Position numbers and translations under genes: made by a program
Notes under the pieces: generated by a model
Database searches by the model: none
Told to the model about the DNA's origin: nothing
What the model saw: only the letters and a program-made list of their open reading frames with translations
Assembly (NCBI RefSeq): GCF_003675875.1
Contig: NZ_RCDI01000001.1
Location: forward strand, 868,001 to 932,000
Direction of reading: 5' to 3'
DNA from: Halostella limicola
GTDB lineage: Archaea > Halobacteriota > Halobacteria > Halobacteriales > Natronoarchaeaceae
DNA length: 64,000 nt
Shown: piece by piece, positions 16,889 to 24,859 of the stretch
How positions within the stretch are numbered: position 1 is the stretch's first letter
Layout: each line of letters begins with the position of its first letter

Positions 16889-17179
16889 GTGATCAGGTTT
16901 CGGCCCTCCGATCTCAACGGGTACGGGAAAGTAGCGTCGGGGTGTGTGCTTCTCGGTCTCGCAGCGATCGTCGTCGGCGGAAACGCGTATCTGTCCTCCG
17001 GTCTCGCGGCGTTCGCTGTTGCCGCCGTCACCGTTGGTTGGGCGATGCGTCGGAACGGGTCGCCGGACCGCAGCGACGAGTACCCGCAGGACCGGGACGA
17101 CGACCGGTCCGAGCGCGAGAAGCAACGCGAGAAGGAGATGGAAGGCGAAAAAGCGCGGGCCCTCGGCGAATCGCTGTGA
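16889..17179 (+). CDS. small two-helix membrane protein with charged tail
   Basis: About 96 residues: two hydrophobic segments (ASGCVLLGLAAIVVGGNAYL and LAAFAVAAVTVGWAM) and a strongly charged C-terminal tail (RSEREKQREKEMEGEKARAL). I prefer the GTG at 16889, placed ~28 bp after a tattata box at 16857-16863, consistent with a leaderless transcript. A TTG at 16847 would add 14 residues. Function unknown. Confidence 0.55.
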   Translation: MIRFRPSDLNGYGKVASGCVLLGLAAIVVGGNAYLSSGLAAFAVAAVTVGWAMRRNGSPDRSDEYPQDRDDDRSEREKQREKEMEGEKARALGESL

Positions 17180-17197
17180 TCCGCCGCCGGCCGACGG

Positions 17198-18517
17198 CTA
17201 CTCTTTGAACCGCCTGATCCCCGTCCGGACGCCGAGCACGGCGAAGTCCACGACGATCGCGAGCGACGCCAGCGCGCCCGTCGCCAGCGTCAGCAGATGT
17301 GGGAGTTCGATCCAGTTCGGGAGGACGAACCGCGCCCACGCTTCCATTTGCGTCGCGGCTTCCTGACCCGTCGACTGATTCGCCGACCGGCTCTGGAGGT
17401 GCCATCCCGGCACGGTCGCGCCGTCCTCTTCGGGAACCGAGAGGCGGTCGGCGGCGTACGGCATCGCGAGGCCGCCGTACTCCCAGACGACCTGGCCGGC
17501 GCTGTTGACCTCGATCACGCGGTTGTTGAACGTGTCGACGATCAGCGTGTTCCCGTTGGGCAGGCGGTCGGCGTCGCGGGGCCAGTGAAGCAGGTCGCTC
17601 CCGCCGTACTCCCACACCTTCGACTCGTTGTCGACGCGGTACTCGACGACGCGGTCGTTCTCGCTGTCGGCGACCAGCACCGTGCCCCACTCCTCCAGCC
17701 GGCGCGGGTTGTGCTGCTCGTACAGCGTCTCGTGGTCCCCCGGCTCGCCGACCACGCCGACGACCTCGTTCGTCTCGGGGTCCACTTCGATCACGGCGTC
17801 GAAGTTGCGGATCGAGAGCTGGAAGTTGCCGTCGTCCAGCCGATCGATGTCGTTCATGTGGGTCCAGTCGCTCTCCGGCCCCTCCCGTTCGGGGCCGCCG
17901 TACTCCTCCCGGAACTCGGAGCCCTCGCCCAGATGTTCCGTGGCGTTCCACTGCCAGGTTATCGTCCCGTTGCGCGCGACGGTGAACGCGCGGTCCTCGC
18001 CCATGTCGATTATCGCCGTCTCGCCGCTCTCCAGTCGGTCGGCGTCGTGGACCTCGTGGTGGCTGACGAACTCGTCGTACCACGAGTGGTTCCAGACGAC
18101 CTCCTTCTCGCCGTCGTCGAGCGTGTCGCCGTCGATCTCGATCACGCGGTTGTGCACGCACTCGTCGTCGTCGACGCGGAGTTGCTCCTCGGGGCAGTCC
18201 TCGGGCGGCACCTTGGTGGCGACCGAGACGAGGAGGTTTCCGTTGTCGAGCATCTCCGAGTCGAACACGCGGGAGTTCGGCGGGTCGTAGGTCCAGAGGC
18301 GCTCGCCCTCGGGCGTCACCTCCATCACCTTCCCGTCGTAGTCGTCGCCGTAGCTCTGCGTGCTGATGAGCGTGTTCCCCGGATACTGCTCGCCGGGGGA
18401 CGTGACGGTCGCGCTCGGGTCGCCGTCCGTGTCCGCGAGGGCGGCCTGCAGTCCGAACAGGCCCGCGAGGACGAGCACGACCGCCGAAAGCGCGACCACG
18501 CGCGTCCGTCGATCCAT
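17198..18517 (-). CDS. arylsulfotransferase (ASST)-like membrane-anchored beta-propeller protein
   Basis: A 439-residue protein with an N-terminal signal anchor (RTRVVALSAVVLVLAGLFGL) and a C-terminal transmembrane segment (LLTLATGALASLAIVVDFAV). The outer middle part has repeated propeller blades: PGNTLIST, ERLWTYDPPNSRVFD, HHEVHDADRLESGE, WTHMNDIDRLDDGNF, HWPRDADRLPNGNTLIVDT and VVWEYGGL. This DxDRLxNGNTLI pattern is typical of arylsulfotransferase-family proteins. Catalysis is unproven; such proteins are often annotated ASST from the fold alone. Confidence 0.8.
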   Translation of the reverse strand: MDRRTRVVALSAVVLVLAGLFGLQAALADTDGDPSATVTSPGEQYPGNTLISTQSYGDDYDGKVMEVTPEGERLWTYDPPNSRVFDSEMLDNGNLLVSVATKVPPEDCPEEQLRVDDDECVHNRVIEIDGDTLDDGEKEVVWNHSWYDEFVSHHEVHDADRLESGETAIIDMGEDRAFTVARNGTITWQWNATEHLGEGSEFREEYGGPEREGPESDWTHMNDIDRLDDGNFQLSIRNFDAVIEVDPETNEVVGVVGEPGDHETLYEQHNPRRLEEWGTVLVADSENDRVVEYRVDNESKVWEYGGSDLLHWPRDADRLPNGNTLIVDTFNNRVIEVNSAGQVVWEYGGLAMPYAADRLSVPEEDGATVPGWHLQSRSANQSTGQEAATQMEAWARFVLPNWIELPHLLTLATGALASLAIVVDFAVLGVRTGIRRFKE

Positions 18518-18590
18518 GTCAGGCGAGATGGCAGGGGGCCGCCTAACTCTGACGGTCCCCCTGCGAAAGCACAAGTGGATTCAGCACATA

Positions 18591-18920
18591 GTGTCACGTG
18601 TGGACATCCCGCAATGGGCTCTCGTCTACGTCGTCTCGTTCGCCCTGCTCCATCTCGCTATCTACTACTACTACCTCCGGGGAGAGGACGGTGAGAGTTC
18701 CACGCACCCCTCGCTCTCGGGGGAGAACGGCGGCGACTACCCGTCTGGGAACCCCCTCGCGGCCGACAACGCGGACCGCAACTCCGAGCGCCGCGAGTTC
18801 GTCCGACGGGCGCACGACGACGACGAAGACGGGCGACGCTGCCCTCACTGCGGGACGGTGAACGACTCCGAGAGCGCGTACACCTTCTGTCACAACTGCG
18901 TCGAGCGCCTCGGCGTGTGA
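18591..18920 (+). CDS. membrane-anchored zinc-ribbon protein (DUF7577-like)
   Basis: About 109 residues. One N-terminal transmembrane helix (ALVYVVSFALLHLAIYYYYL), a linker rich in Ser/Gly/Asn, and a C-terminal zinc ribbon with CPHCGTV and CHNCVERL (four Cys, CxxC pairs 15 residues apart). This layout is common in small haloarchaeal proteins annotated DUF7577. The start is GTG; 18591 and 18600 are both possible, nine bases apart. It is divergent from the ASST-like gene. Confidence 0.7.
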   Translation: MSRVDIPQWALVYVVSFALLHLAIYYYYLRGEDGESSTHPSLSGENGGDYPSGNPLAADNADRNSERREFVRRAHDDDEDGRRCPHCGTVNDSESAYTFCHNCVERLGV

Positions 18921-18957
18921 CGCTCGCCTTTTCACGCCCCGGCGCGTAGCTGCCGGC

Positions 18958-19674
18958 ATGCCCAGAAGCGTCGCCATCAACGTCGGCGCGAACACGACGC
19001 TCCCGGGGGTCCGCGCGCCGGTCTACCCCGACGGTAGCTTCGAGTACGTGCCCATCCCGGAGCGCGAGCCCACCGCCGTCGCGCCGCCGACGTACGCCGA
19101 CCTCGACCTGGAGACGGACGTCCCCGCCGACGCGGTCGACGCGCCCGTCCACCTCGACCCGGAGTTCGCCGAGTACCCCCACTGCGACGCCTACACGTAC
19201 GGCGACGAGCACGCCGTCAAGGCCGGCCCGCTCTCGGAGCTCGCGGCCGGCGACTACGTCTACTTCTACGCGACGCTGTCGACCGCCGGCGACCCGCCGG
19301 CGTGGATGGCCCCGGAGTGGGGCGCGTACGTCATCGGCGTCTTCCGTCTCGACCGCAACCCCGTCACCGACTACGCGGTGCTCGATCCCGCCGAGCGCGA
19401 ACGGTTCGCCAACAACGCTCACGTCAAGCGCGAGACGGTCGACGCCGCGGTGCTGCTGTCCGGCGACCCCGACGAGTCGCGCCTGCTCGACCGGGCGATC
19501 CCGCTGTCGTCGCGCTCGGCGGGCGCCGACGCGAACCGCGTCGTGACGGGCCTCTCGGCGGACTCCGGCAAAGGCCCCTGGTGGCGGCGGCCCCTGCGGT
19601 TCGACGAGGCGGCGACGGCGGAACTCGTGGAGATCGTCGAGAACGGTGCTGTCGAGCGGTGCTTCGAGGGGTGA
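18958..19674 (+). CDS. Nmad3-like putative nucleotide-modification-associated protein
   Basis: A 238-residue soluble protein. The N-terminus (RSVAINVGANTTLPGVRAPV, YPDGSFEYVPIPE) and later DYVYFYATL and GAYVIGVFRL blocks match my recollection of the Nmad3 family, proposed to accompany DNA base-modification systems in phages and prokaryotes. A conserved C-terminal region reads SGKGPWWRRPLRF. No methyltransferase, glycosyltransferase or restriction gene is nearby. It sits directly beside the tRNA-bounded AT-rich island, which fits accessory DNA. Confidence 0.6.
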   Translation: MPRSVAINVGANTTLPGVRAPVYPDGSFEYVPIPEREPTAVAPPTYADLDLETDVPADAVDAPVHLDPEFAEYPHCDAYTYGDEHAVKAGPLSELAAGDYVYFYATLSTAGDPPAWMAPEWGAYVIGVFRLDRNPVTDYAVLDPAERERFANNAHVKRETVDAAVLLSGDPDESRLLDRAIPLSSRSAGADANRVVTGLSADSGKGPWWRRPLRFDEAATAELVEIVENGAVERCFEG

Positions 19675-19730
19675 GATCGAACGCGGGCAACGGGTAGCTG
19701 CGGGGCTGATCGTCAGTTCTCGGCAGAAAG

Positions 19731-19754
19731 TGCGTCGGCTGGGAATCGAACCCG
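19731..19754 (-). repeat. tRNA-Gly 3'-end fragment (possible attachment-site remnant)
   Basis: The 24 bases match the 3' end of the tRNA-Gly gene at 20544-20567 at 21 positions and in the same orientation, covering the T-loop and 3' acceptor strand. No tRNA body follows: the upstream T-stem pairing is already broken and no anticodon arm is present. A tRNA 3' end duplicated ~800 bp from an intact tRNA is the usual footprint of integration, although the three mismatches mean it may come from a different Gly isoacceptor. Confidence 0.6.
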
Positions 19755-19903
19755 TTGCGAATCCTCGCTACCGCTCGGATTCGCGTGGTTCTATTCTCTC
19801 TGACGACACCATACGACTGATGCGCTTTCGTTTACTCATATCCTCACACTGACCATCCCTTTTTGGCGTGGTAGGTTTACCGTCTCTCTCGCTAAACTGT
19901 ACC

Positions 19904-20143
19904 ATGCTGAACATTGACGTGGGATCTGATGTACTTGCTAATTCGCAACGGCGTCGGTTGTCAGTACATCTGCTGGAACCCGATCCAGAAGACGTCCCAA
20001 GAGTCTCTGGTAGGAATCTGGACGCCGACACCGACAGGGAGGAACGTCTTTTACAGACAGCCCATCTTCTCCTTCCAAAATTAGAGGAGAGAGGCTTCAA
20101 CAACTCGCTCGTGGTATCTGATCTAACGATGGGGCAGACGTGA
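19904..20143 (+). CDS. short DUF7344-like helix-turn-helix protein
   Basis: A 79-residue protein in a visibly AT-richer stretch. DVLANSQRRRLSVHLLE resembles the first helices of haloarchaeal DUF7344 winged-helix regulators, and QTAHLLLPKLEERGF resembles their HxHLPKLxxxG recognition end, but the middle is short, so it may be degenerate. Its stop overlaps the start of the next HTH gene (TGATG), implying coupled translation. It is inside the tRNA-bounded island. Confidence 0.5.
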   Translation: MLNIDVGSDVLANSQRRRLSVHLLEPDPEDVPRVSGRNLDADTDREERLLQTAHLLLPKLEERGFNNSLVVSDLTMGQT

Positions 20144-20472
20144 TGTCCAGAAGTCCTATTTCGCAGGGCATCTCCGACGATAATTCTGATTTCAACCAAA
20201 TGGCGATCTGGTACCTGTTGATTGGAACTCGGGGTGGAGAGACTCGTACGAAAATTCTTCAGGTCCTCGACCAACAGCCACGGAATACCAACCAGATCGC
20301 AGAAGAGGTGAATCTGGATTATAAAACAGTCAAGCACCATCTTGATGTGCTTCAGGAAAACAACATTGTGAAAGATAGTGGCCACGACTACGGCGCCGTT
20401 TATCTCCTCACACAGCGAGTGGAGGAAAACTGGGATATGATCGAGGGGATCATCAAGTCCCTGGAAACGTAA
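20143..20472 (+). CDS. ArsR-like winged-helix transcriptional regulator
   Basis: A 109-residue protein. Residues ~40-85 form a clear winged helix: TRTKILQVLDQQPRNTNQIA, then EEVNLDYKTVKHHLDVLQEN and NIVKDSG...AVYLLT as the wing. It follows the DUF7344-like gene with a one-base stop/start overlap, a pairing common in haloarchaeal regulator cassettes. Codon use is AT-richer than in the flanking genes, consistent with transfer. GTG at 20140 is an alternative start. Confidence 0.82.
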   Translation: MSRSPISQGISDDNSDFNQMAIWYLLIGTRGGETRTKILQVLDQQPRNTNQIAEEVNLDYKTVKHHLDVLQENNIVKDSGHDYGAVYLLTQRVEENWDMIEGIIKSLET

Positions 20473-20543
20473 TATCTTGCGGAAACCCTGACGAGTGGAC
20501 TAAATGTACCGCTCCAGGCGAAATCGGACACCTCGCAGGACGA

Positions 20544-20614
20544 TGCGCCGGCCGGGAATTGAACCCGGGCTATGAGCTTGGGAAGCTCATGTCCTACCAC
20601 TAGACCACCGGCGC
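20544..20614 (-). tRNA. tRNA-Gly (anticodon CCC)
   Basis: Read on the minus strand this is a full 71-nt cloverleaf: acceptor GCGCCGG paired with CCGGCGC, discriminator A, D-loop GGTCTAGTGGTAGGAC, anticodon stem TGAGC/GCTCA around loop TTCCCAA (anticodon CCC), and T-arm CCCGGGTTCAATTCCCGG. There is no intron and no encoded CCA. Confidence 0.95.
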
Positions 20615-20662
20615 TCGTTCGCTCTGCTCACTCACGCCGTGCATCGACGGACGCCGTCCGTC
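20611..20662 (+). repeat. degenerate partial copy of the dispersed repeat upstream of tRNA-Gly
   Basis: The stretch gctcgttcgctctgctcactc matches the inner part of repeat copy 1 (near 13253) at 19 of 21 positions, and gtgcatcg follows in both at similar spacing. A perfect 7-bp hairpin with a 3-nt loop (20646-20662) sits next to it, in the style of those in copy 1. The match is short, so this is tentative. Confidence 0.4.
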
Positions 20663-20804
20663 TCCACACCGGCGCTCACTTCCCCCTTCCCTATCGTCGC
20701 ACTTCAACGTAGCGCTTCGGTCTCACGCTCCCGCGAGTGGTCGTTCGTTCAGTTCTCGCGCCCGACGAGTGGCTATTAGTCACCTCGCTCCCAACGAGTG
20801 ACCG

Positions 20805-21596
20805 ATGATCGATCTCCGCTTCTCGGAGTCGGAACTGGAGGCGCGTCGCGAGAACATCACCTCGTTTATCGCGGACACGGTCGACGCGGCGGGCGCGGAC
20901 GGCGCGGTGCTCGGGCTGTCGGGCGGCGTCGACAGTTCGCTCACGGCCACCCTCGCCGTCGAGGCGCTGGGGAGGGAGTCGCTGTACGGGCTCGTTCTTC
21001 CGGCGACGGTCAGCAGCGAGGACAACATGAGCGACGCCGAGCGGGTGGCGGAGGACCTGGACATCGAGTACGACGTGATCGAGATCGACCCCATCGTCGA
21101 CACCCTGCTCGACGCCTACCCCGACGCGGAGGGCGACGCGACGGCTGTCGGCAACAGCCGTGCGCGGGTCAGGGGAGTGCTGAACTACCTCGTCGCCAAC
21201 CACGAGAACCGGGTGGTGCTGGGGACGGGGAACAAGAGCGAGGCGCTGACGGGCTACTTCACGAAGTACGGCGACGGCGCGGTCGACTGCCACCCCATCG
21301 GCAACCTCTACAAGCAGCAGGTGCGCCAGCTGGCGAGCGCGGTCGGCGTCCCCGAGGGGATCGTCACGAAACCCGCCACCGCGGAGCTGTGGGCGGACCA
21401 GACCGACGAGGACGAGATGGGCGTCGACTACGACACGTTAGACGCCGTGCTCGCGCTGCACGTCGAGGGGCCGCTGTCGGCGGCGGCGACCCGGCGGACG
21501 CTGGACGTCGACGGGGAGACCGTCGAGCGCGTACGGAGCCTGTACGAGCGGAGCGCGCACAAGCGGTCGATGCCGCCCGCGCCCGAGGTGCCGTGA
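20805..21596 (+). CDS. nadE: NAD+ synthase
   Basis: NadE makes NAD+ from deamido-NAD, ATP and ammonia, the last step of NAD synthesis. The 263-residue protein has the PP-loop LSGGVDSS at residues 38-45, GTGNKSE in the ATP/deamido-NAD site, the DCHPIGNLYK block and the KPATAELW segment, all canonical. There is no glutaminase domain, so it is the ammonia-dependent form typical of archaea. Confidence 0.95.
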   Translation: MIDLRFSESELEARRENITSFIADTVDAAGADGAVLGLSGGVDSSLTATLAVEALGRESLYGLVLPATVSSEDNMSDAERVAEDLDIEYDVIEIDPIVDTLLDAYPDAEGDATAVGNSRARVRGVLNYLVANHENRVVLGTGNKSEALTGYFTKYGDGAVDCHPIGNLYKQQVRQLASAVGVPEGIVTKPATAELWADQTDEDEMGVDYDTLDAVLALHVEGPLSAAATRRTLDVDGETVERVRSLYERSAHKRSMPPAPEVP

Positions 21597-21623
21597 TCGT
21601 CGACGCTACCGAGCGGTGGTCGC

Positions 21624-22232
21624 CTACTCCGTCGTGACGATCACGCGGACCTCGTCGCCCTCCTGCAGGACGTAGTCGCGCGGATTCACCGGTTCGCCGT
21701 TCACTTCGATGGTGACCGTCGTCCCCTCGTCGTCGTCGCTGTAGGTGGTGCCCTCGAACGTCACGGAGTCCTCGGTCACCTGGATGTCGAGCGTGTGGAG
21801 CGCGTACTCCAGCGTGACGTCCTGCCCGTGGACGTGCCACTGGCTCCCGTCGCCGGCCTCGTAGTGGAAGAACTGCCGGTCTTGCATCTGGTACCGGTCC
21901 CTGCTGAAGTCGAGCGTCTGCCCGTCGATGGTCACGTTCATCGTCCCGTGGTAGTGGACGCTCCCGGACGAGTGGGGCTCGACCTTGACGTCGCCGTCCG
22001 CGCCGCTCCCGCCGCCCACGAAGAAGACGTACGCGACCGCCGCGGCGAGCAGTATCCCGACGATCGTCGCGCCGTAGACGGCGGCCGTGGGGACGCCCTC
22101 GGACCCGTCGTCGAGGCCGTCGACCCGGCGCTGTTCGATCCGGGACAGGTCGCCCGCGTGCTCCTCCCGGAGGTGGCGGAGGTACGCCTCCTCCTCGTCG
22201 AACGACTGCCCGCAGTGGTCGCACTGTTCCAT
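21624..22232 (-). CDS. C2H2 zinc finger membrane protein with extracellular domain
   Basis: A 202-residue protein in three parts: a cytosolic C2H2 finger (CDHCGQSFDEEEAYLRHLRE then EH; C-x2-C-x12-H-x4-H), a transmembrane helix around residues 52-72, and an outer ~130-residue beta-rich domain with YHGTMNVTIDGQTLDF, QWHVHGQ and a VNGEPVNPRDYVLQEGDEV segment. The start at 22232 is fixed by the finger. Function unknown; the finger suggests binding of a protein or nucleic acid partner on the inside. Convergent with nadE. Confidence 0.75.
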   Translation of the reverse strand: MEQCDHCGQSFDEEEAYLRHLREEHAGDLSRIEQRRVDGLDDGSEGVPTAAVYGATIVGILLAAAVAYVFFVGGGSGADGDVKVEPHSSGSVHYHGTMNVTIDGQTLDFSRDRYQMQDRQFFHYEAGDGSQWHVHGQDVTLEYALHTLDIQVTEDSVTFEGTTYSDDDEGTTVTIEVNGEPVNPRDYVLQEGDEVRVIVTTE

Positions 22233-22258
22233 GGTTACGCATCGGGGCCACCGCGTAT

Positions 22259-22945
22259 CTAATCCTTGCGACTCCGGCGGTCGGCCGCGAGGTCCGCGAA
22301 CGCCGCGACCTCCCGCTCCTCGCGGATCGCCCGGTCGGCGTCGTCGCGCAGGCGCTCCTTGAGGACTGACAGGGCGGCTTCGTCGTTCGCCGCTATCTCC
22401 TCGGCGACCTCCCGCGGGTCCGCGACCACCCGCGAGACGAGGCCGATCCGGCGTGCCTCGTCGGCGTCGATCACCCGGCCCGACAGCGCGAAGTCCATCG
22501 CCTCCCCCTCGCCGACGACCCGCGGGAGGCGGACCGTGCCGCCCCACGCGCCGAACAGGCCGAAGGTGACGCCCGGTTCGCCGAACGTCGCTGCGGGGGT
22601 CGCAGCTCGCACGTCGCAGGCGAGCGCCAGTTCGACGCCGCCGCCGCGGGCCGCGCCGTCGACGCCGGCGACGACGACGCTGTCGGCCTCTGCGATGGCG
22701 GTCGCCGTCTCCTGCCCGCGCCTCGCGAGCGTCTCGGCGGCCTCGCGGACCATCTCGTCGACCACGTCGAGGTCGGCGCCGGCACAGAAGGCGTCGCCGG
22801 CTCCGCGGAGGTAGACGACCGGCGCGTCGGCCCCCGCGACCGCCGCGGCGAGGTCGTCGAGCCCGGCCGGTGTGAGGGCGTTCTTCCGGTCGGGTCGCGC
22901 GAGCGTCACCGTCCGGACCCGCCCCTCGTCCGTCGATTCGATCAT
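22259..22945 (-). CDS. enoyl-CoA hydratase/isomerase family protein
   Basis: A 228-residue crotonase-fold protein with the usual order of motifs: LARPDRKNALT, YLRGAGDAFCAGADL (oxyanion hole), DGAARGGGVELALACD and GLVSRVV. It probably hydrates or isomerises an acyl-CoA in fatty acid or amino acid degradation; the exact substrate cannot be told. It is slightly short for the family. The start at 22945 is chosen because the conserved first beta strand (RVRTVTLARP) follows directly. Confidence 0.85.
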   Translation of the reverse strand: MIESTDEGRVRTVTLARPDRKNALTPAGLDDLAAAVAGADAPVVYLRGAGDAFCAGADLDVVDEMVREAAETLARRGQETATAIAEADSVVVAGVDGAARGGGVELALACDVRAATPAATFGEPGVTFGLFGAWGGTVRLPRVVGEGEAMDFALSGRVIDADEARRIGLVSRVVADPREVAEEIAANDEAALSVLKERLRDDADRAIREEREVAAFADLAADRRSRKD

Positions 22946-23005
22946 GTCGAGGGGTGGGGGCGCGTTTCCAAAGGTCTTTGCCCCTCCCACCGCTAGTCGC
23001 CGCTA

Positions 23006-23674
23006 ATGGAAGAGGCCGCCACGTGCCGGCGCGCCGCCCGCGAGGCGGTGCGGGACGTCGAACCCGATCGACTCCGCGACGTCATCGACGACCTCATCGC
23101 GGACGCCTCGATGGCGCCCGGGGCCCTCGCGCTGCTCTCGGCGCGGGCCGCCGACGAGAGCGTCGACCTGGACAGCGTCGCCGACCGCGCGGCCGGCGTC
23201 CAGCTCATCTACGACGGGCTCCGCCTCACCCGGACCCTCGCCCACGACGAGCCCTGGGTCGACCTCGACGACCACACCGAACCGAACCTCGGCGTCCTCG
23301 CGGCTGACGTGCTCGTCTCCCGGGGCTTCTACCTGCTCGCCCGGACCGACGCCGCCGAGAAGGCGGTCGAGACCGTCCGGGCGTTCGGCCGCGACCAGAC
23401 CAGCCGCCGCGCCCCCGACGCCGACGCGGCCGCCCTCGACGCCACCCTCGAACGCAACGTCCTCGAACTCGCGGTCATCACCGGGACGACGGCCGTCGGC
23501 GTCGCCCCCTCCTCCGCGATGCTTGACACCGCGGCGGGGCTCGTCGACGAGGACGGACCGTTCGCGCCGGCCGACGCGGTGCTCCCCGACTCCCCCGGCG
23601 ATCTGGGCATCGGCGCCACCGCCACGAAGGGCGGCGGCACCGACGGCGTCACTCAGTCCGCCTCCGACCGGTGA
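23006..23674 (+). CDS. haloarchaeal all-helical protein (DUF7114-like), unknown function
   Basis: A 222-residue acidic, mostly helical protein. Helices such as AAGVQLIYDGLRLTRTLAHD and LGVLAADVLVSRGFYLLART recall trans-isoprenyl diphosphate synthases (the AGVQLIY and GD-x-LLARAF helices), but no DDxxD metal motif exists, so it cannot be a normal prenyl synthase. I recall the haloarchaeal family as DUF7114. It is divergent from the enoyl-CoA hydratase gene and lies 69 bp before tRNA-Thr. Confidence 0.65.
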   Translation: MEEAATCRRAAREAVRDVEPDRLRDVIDDLIADASMAPGALALLSARAADESVDLDSVADRAAGVQLIYDGLRLTRTLAHDEPWVDLDDHTEPNLGVLAADVLVSRGFYLLARTDAAEKAVETVRAFGRDQTSRRAPDADAAALDATLERNVLELAVITGTTAVGVAPSSAMLDTAAGLVDEDGPFAPADAVLPDSPGDLGIGATATKGGGTDGVTQSASDR

Positions 23675-23743
23675 CCGTAGCGAATCGAAACGCCTAAAGA
23701 GAGTTACCGTCAATCAGAAGACGCGAAGGCGAAACCCCGACGC

Positions 23744-23815
23744 GCCTGGGTAGCTTAGCGGTAAAGCGCGTCCTTGGTAAGGACGAGAGCCCGGGTTCAA
23801 ATCCCGGCCTAGGCT
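23744..23815 (+). tRNA. tRNA-Thr (anticodon GGT)
   Basis: A 72-nt cloverleaf: acceptor GCCTGGG paired with CCTAGGC (one G-U), D-loop TAGCTTAGCGGTAAAGC, anticodon arm CGTCC/GGACG around TTGGTAA (anticodon GGT), T-arm CCCGGGTTCAAATCCCGG, discriminator T. No intron and no encoded CCA. Confidence 0.95.
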
Positions 23816-23912
23816 CTTCTCGCGAACAGTACTCGAAGAGTGTCATTTCCGCAGCTCGGCGAGCGATACGGATCCACCAGCGGCGTGAACACCGTCAGCG
23901 AGCGACCGGTCG

Positions 23913-24710
23913 CTACATCTCCCGCACGTCCGACACCTCTCGGGTGTCGGCGCGGTCGGCCACCGTCGCGTTCACGATGACGCCGGTCATGAGGATGGAC
24001 GCGGCGATGTAGAGGCTCGTGAGGATGATGATGATGCCGCTCAGAACGCCGTAGATCGCGTACTGGGCGGCGTTCGCGGCGTAGAAGAGGATGGCGGTGT
24101 GGATGACCGTCCACCCGAACGCGGCGGTTATCGCGCCGGGGAGCGCCGCCTCGGGAGAGGGGAGCACGGTCGAGGGGACGTAGTACAGCGGGAGGAAGGC
24201 GACCGTGAGCGCGATAAAGAGGATGACCAGCCCGGCGAACGAGCCCTCGGGCGGCAGGGTAAAGAGGAGGCTCGTGAGCAGTATCGCGAGGATGGCCAGT
24301 CCGAGCGACGCGAGGACGACGGCGGAGTCGCGTAGCTGCTCCCGGAGCGACTTCTCGCCGGACGCCTCGACGCGCTCGACGACGGTCTGGAAGTCGGTGG
24401 CGACGTTCGCCCCGCTCCACGCGATAACGCCCGCGGCGAGCACCGACCCGCCGGCCTGCCCGGATGCGGTGGTCGTCGCCTCGTAGACCAGCCGGCGGGC
24501 CTCGATAGTGAGGAACTGCGGCATCGCGGTTTCGACCTCCGAGAGAACCTGGTCGCCGACCACCGCGAACACGAGCAACAGCACCGGGACGAACGAGACG
24601 AACGCGTAGTACGCCATCGCCGCCGCGGGGTACCTGACGTCCTTCTCGTAGGCCACTTTGATGACCGTCACCACGGTGTCGAGCGCACGGTCCAGCCGAT
24701 CGTCGCCCAT
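23913..24710 (-). CDS. YihY/BrkB-family inner membrane protein
   Basis: A 265-residue protein with about six transmembrane helices. The YhjD/YihY/BrkB pattern is visible: AYEKDVRYPAAAMAYYAFVS at the first helix, then VPVLLLVFAVVG, WSGANVATDFQTVVERV, PLYYVPST and the last helices with SLYIAASILMTGVIV. Family members were once called RNase BN; that activity is no longer accepted, and transport or cell-envelope roles are suspected. The start at 24710 (MGDDRLDRAL) is chosen because the earlier reading is Arg/Pro-rich. Confidence 0.88.
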   Translation of the reverse strand: MGDDRLDRALDTVVTVIKVAYEKDVRYPAAAMAYYAFVSFVPVLLLVFAVVGDQVLSEVETAMPQFLTIEARRLVYEATTTASGQAGGSVLAAGVIAWSGANVATDFQTVVERVEASGEKSLREQLRDSAVVLASLGLAILAILLTSLLFTLPPEGSFAGLVILFIALTVAFLPLYYVPSTVLPSPEAALPGAITAAFGWTVIHTAILFYAANAAQYAIYGVLSGIIIILTSLYIAASILMTGVIVNATVADRADTREVSDVREM

Positions 24711-24859
24711 ACCCTCCGTAAGAGGGAGAGGGCTATGAAAGTTGGATCGCCGCGGGTCAGGGATCGGGTACCGCCGGCCGCGGGCTGAGCCGCCCGGCGG
24801 ACGGCTAGGTACAACCGGATCGAGCGCGTACCGACGCACGGGAACGGGAGCAGAAAGAG

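Noticed and set aside
19731-19754. A second complete tRNA gene
   Set aside because: Only the T-loop and acceptor end are present; no anticodon arm or 5' acceptor strand can be found.
19768-20385. 205-codon minus-strand frame opposite the two HTH genes in the AT-rich island
   Set aside because: No recognisable domain, while the plus-strand frames show proper winged-helix patterns and an overlapping stop/start.
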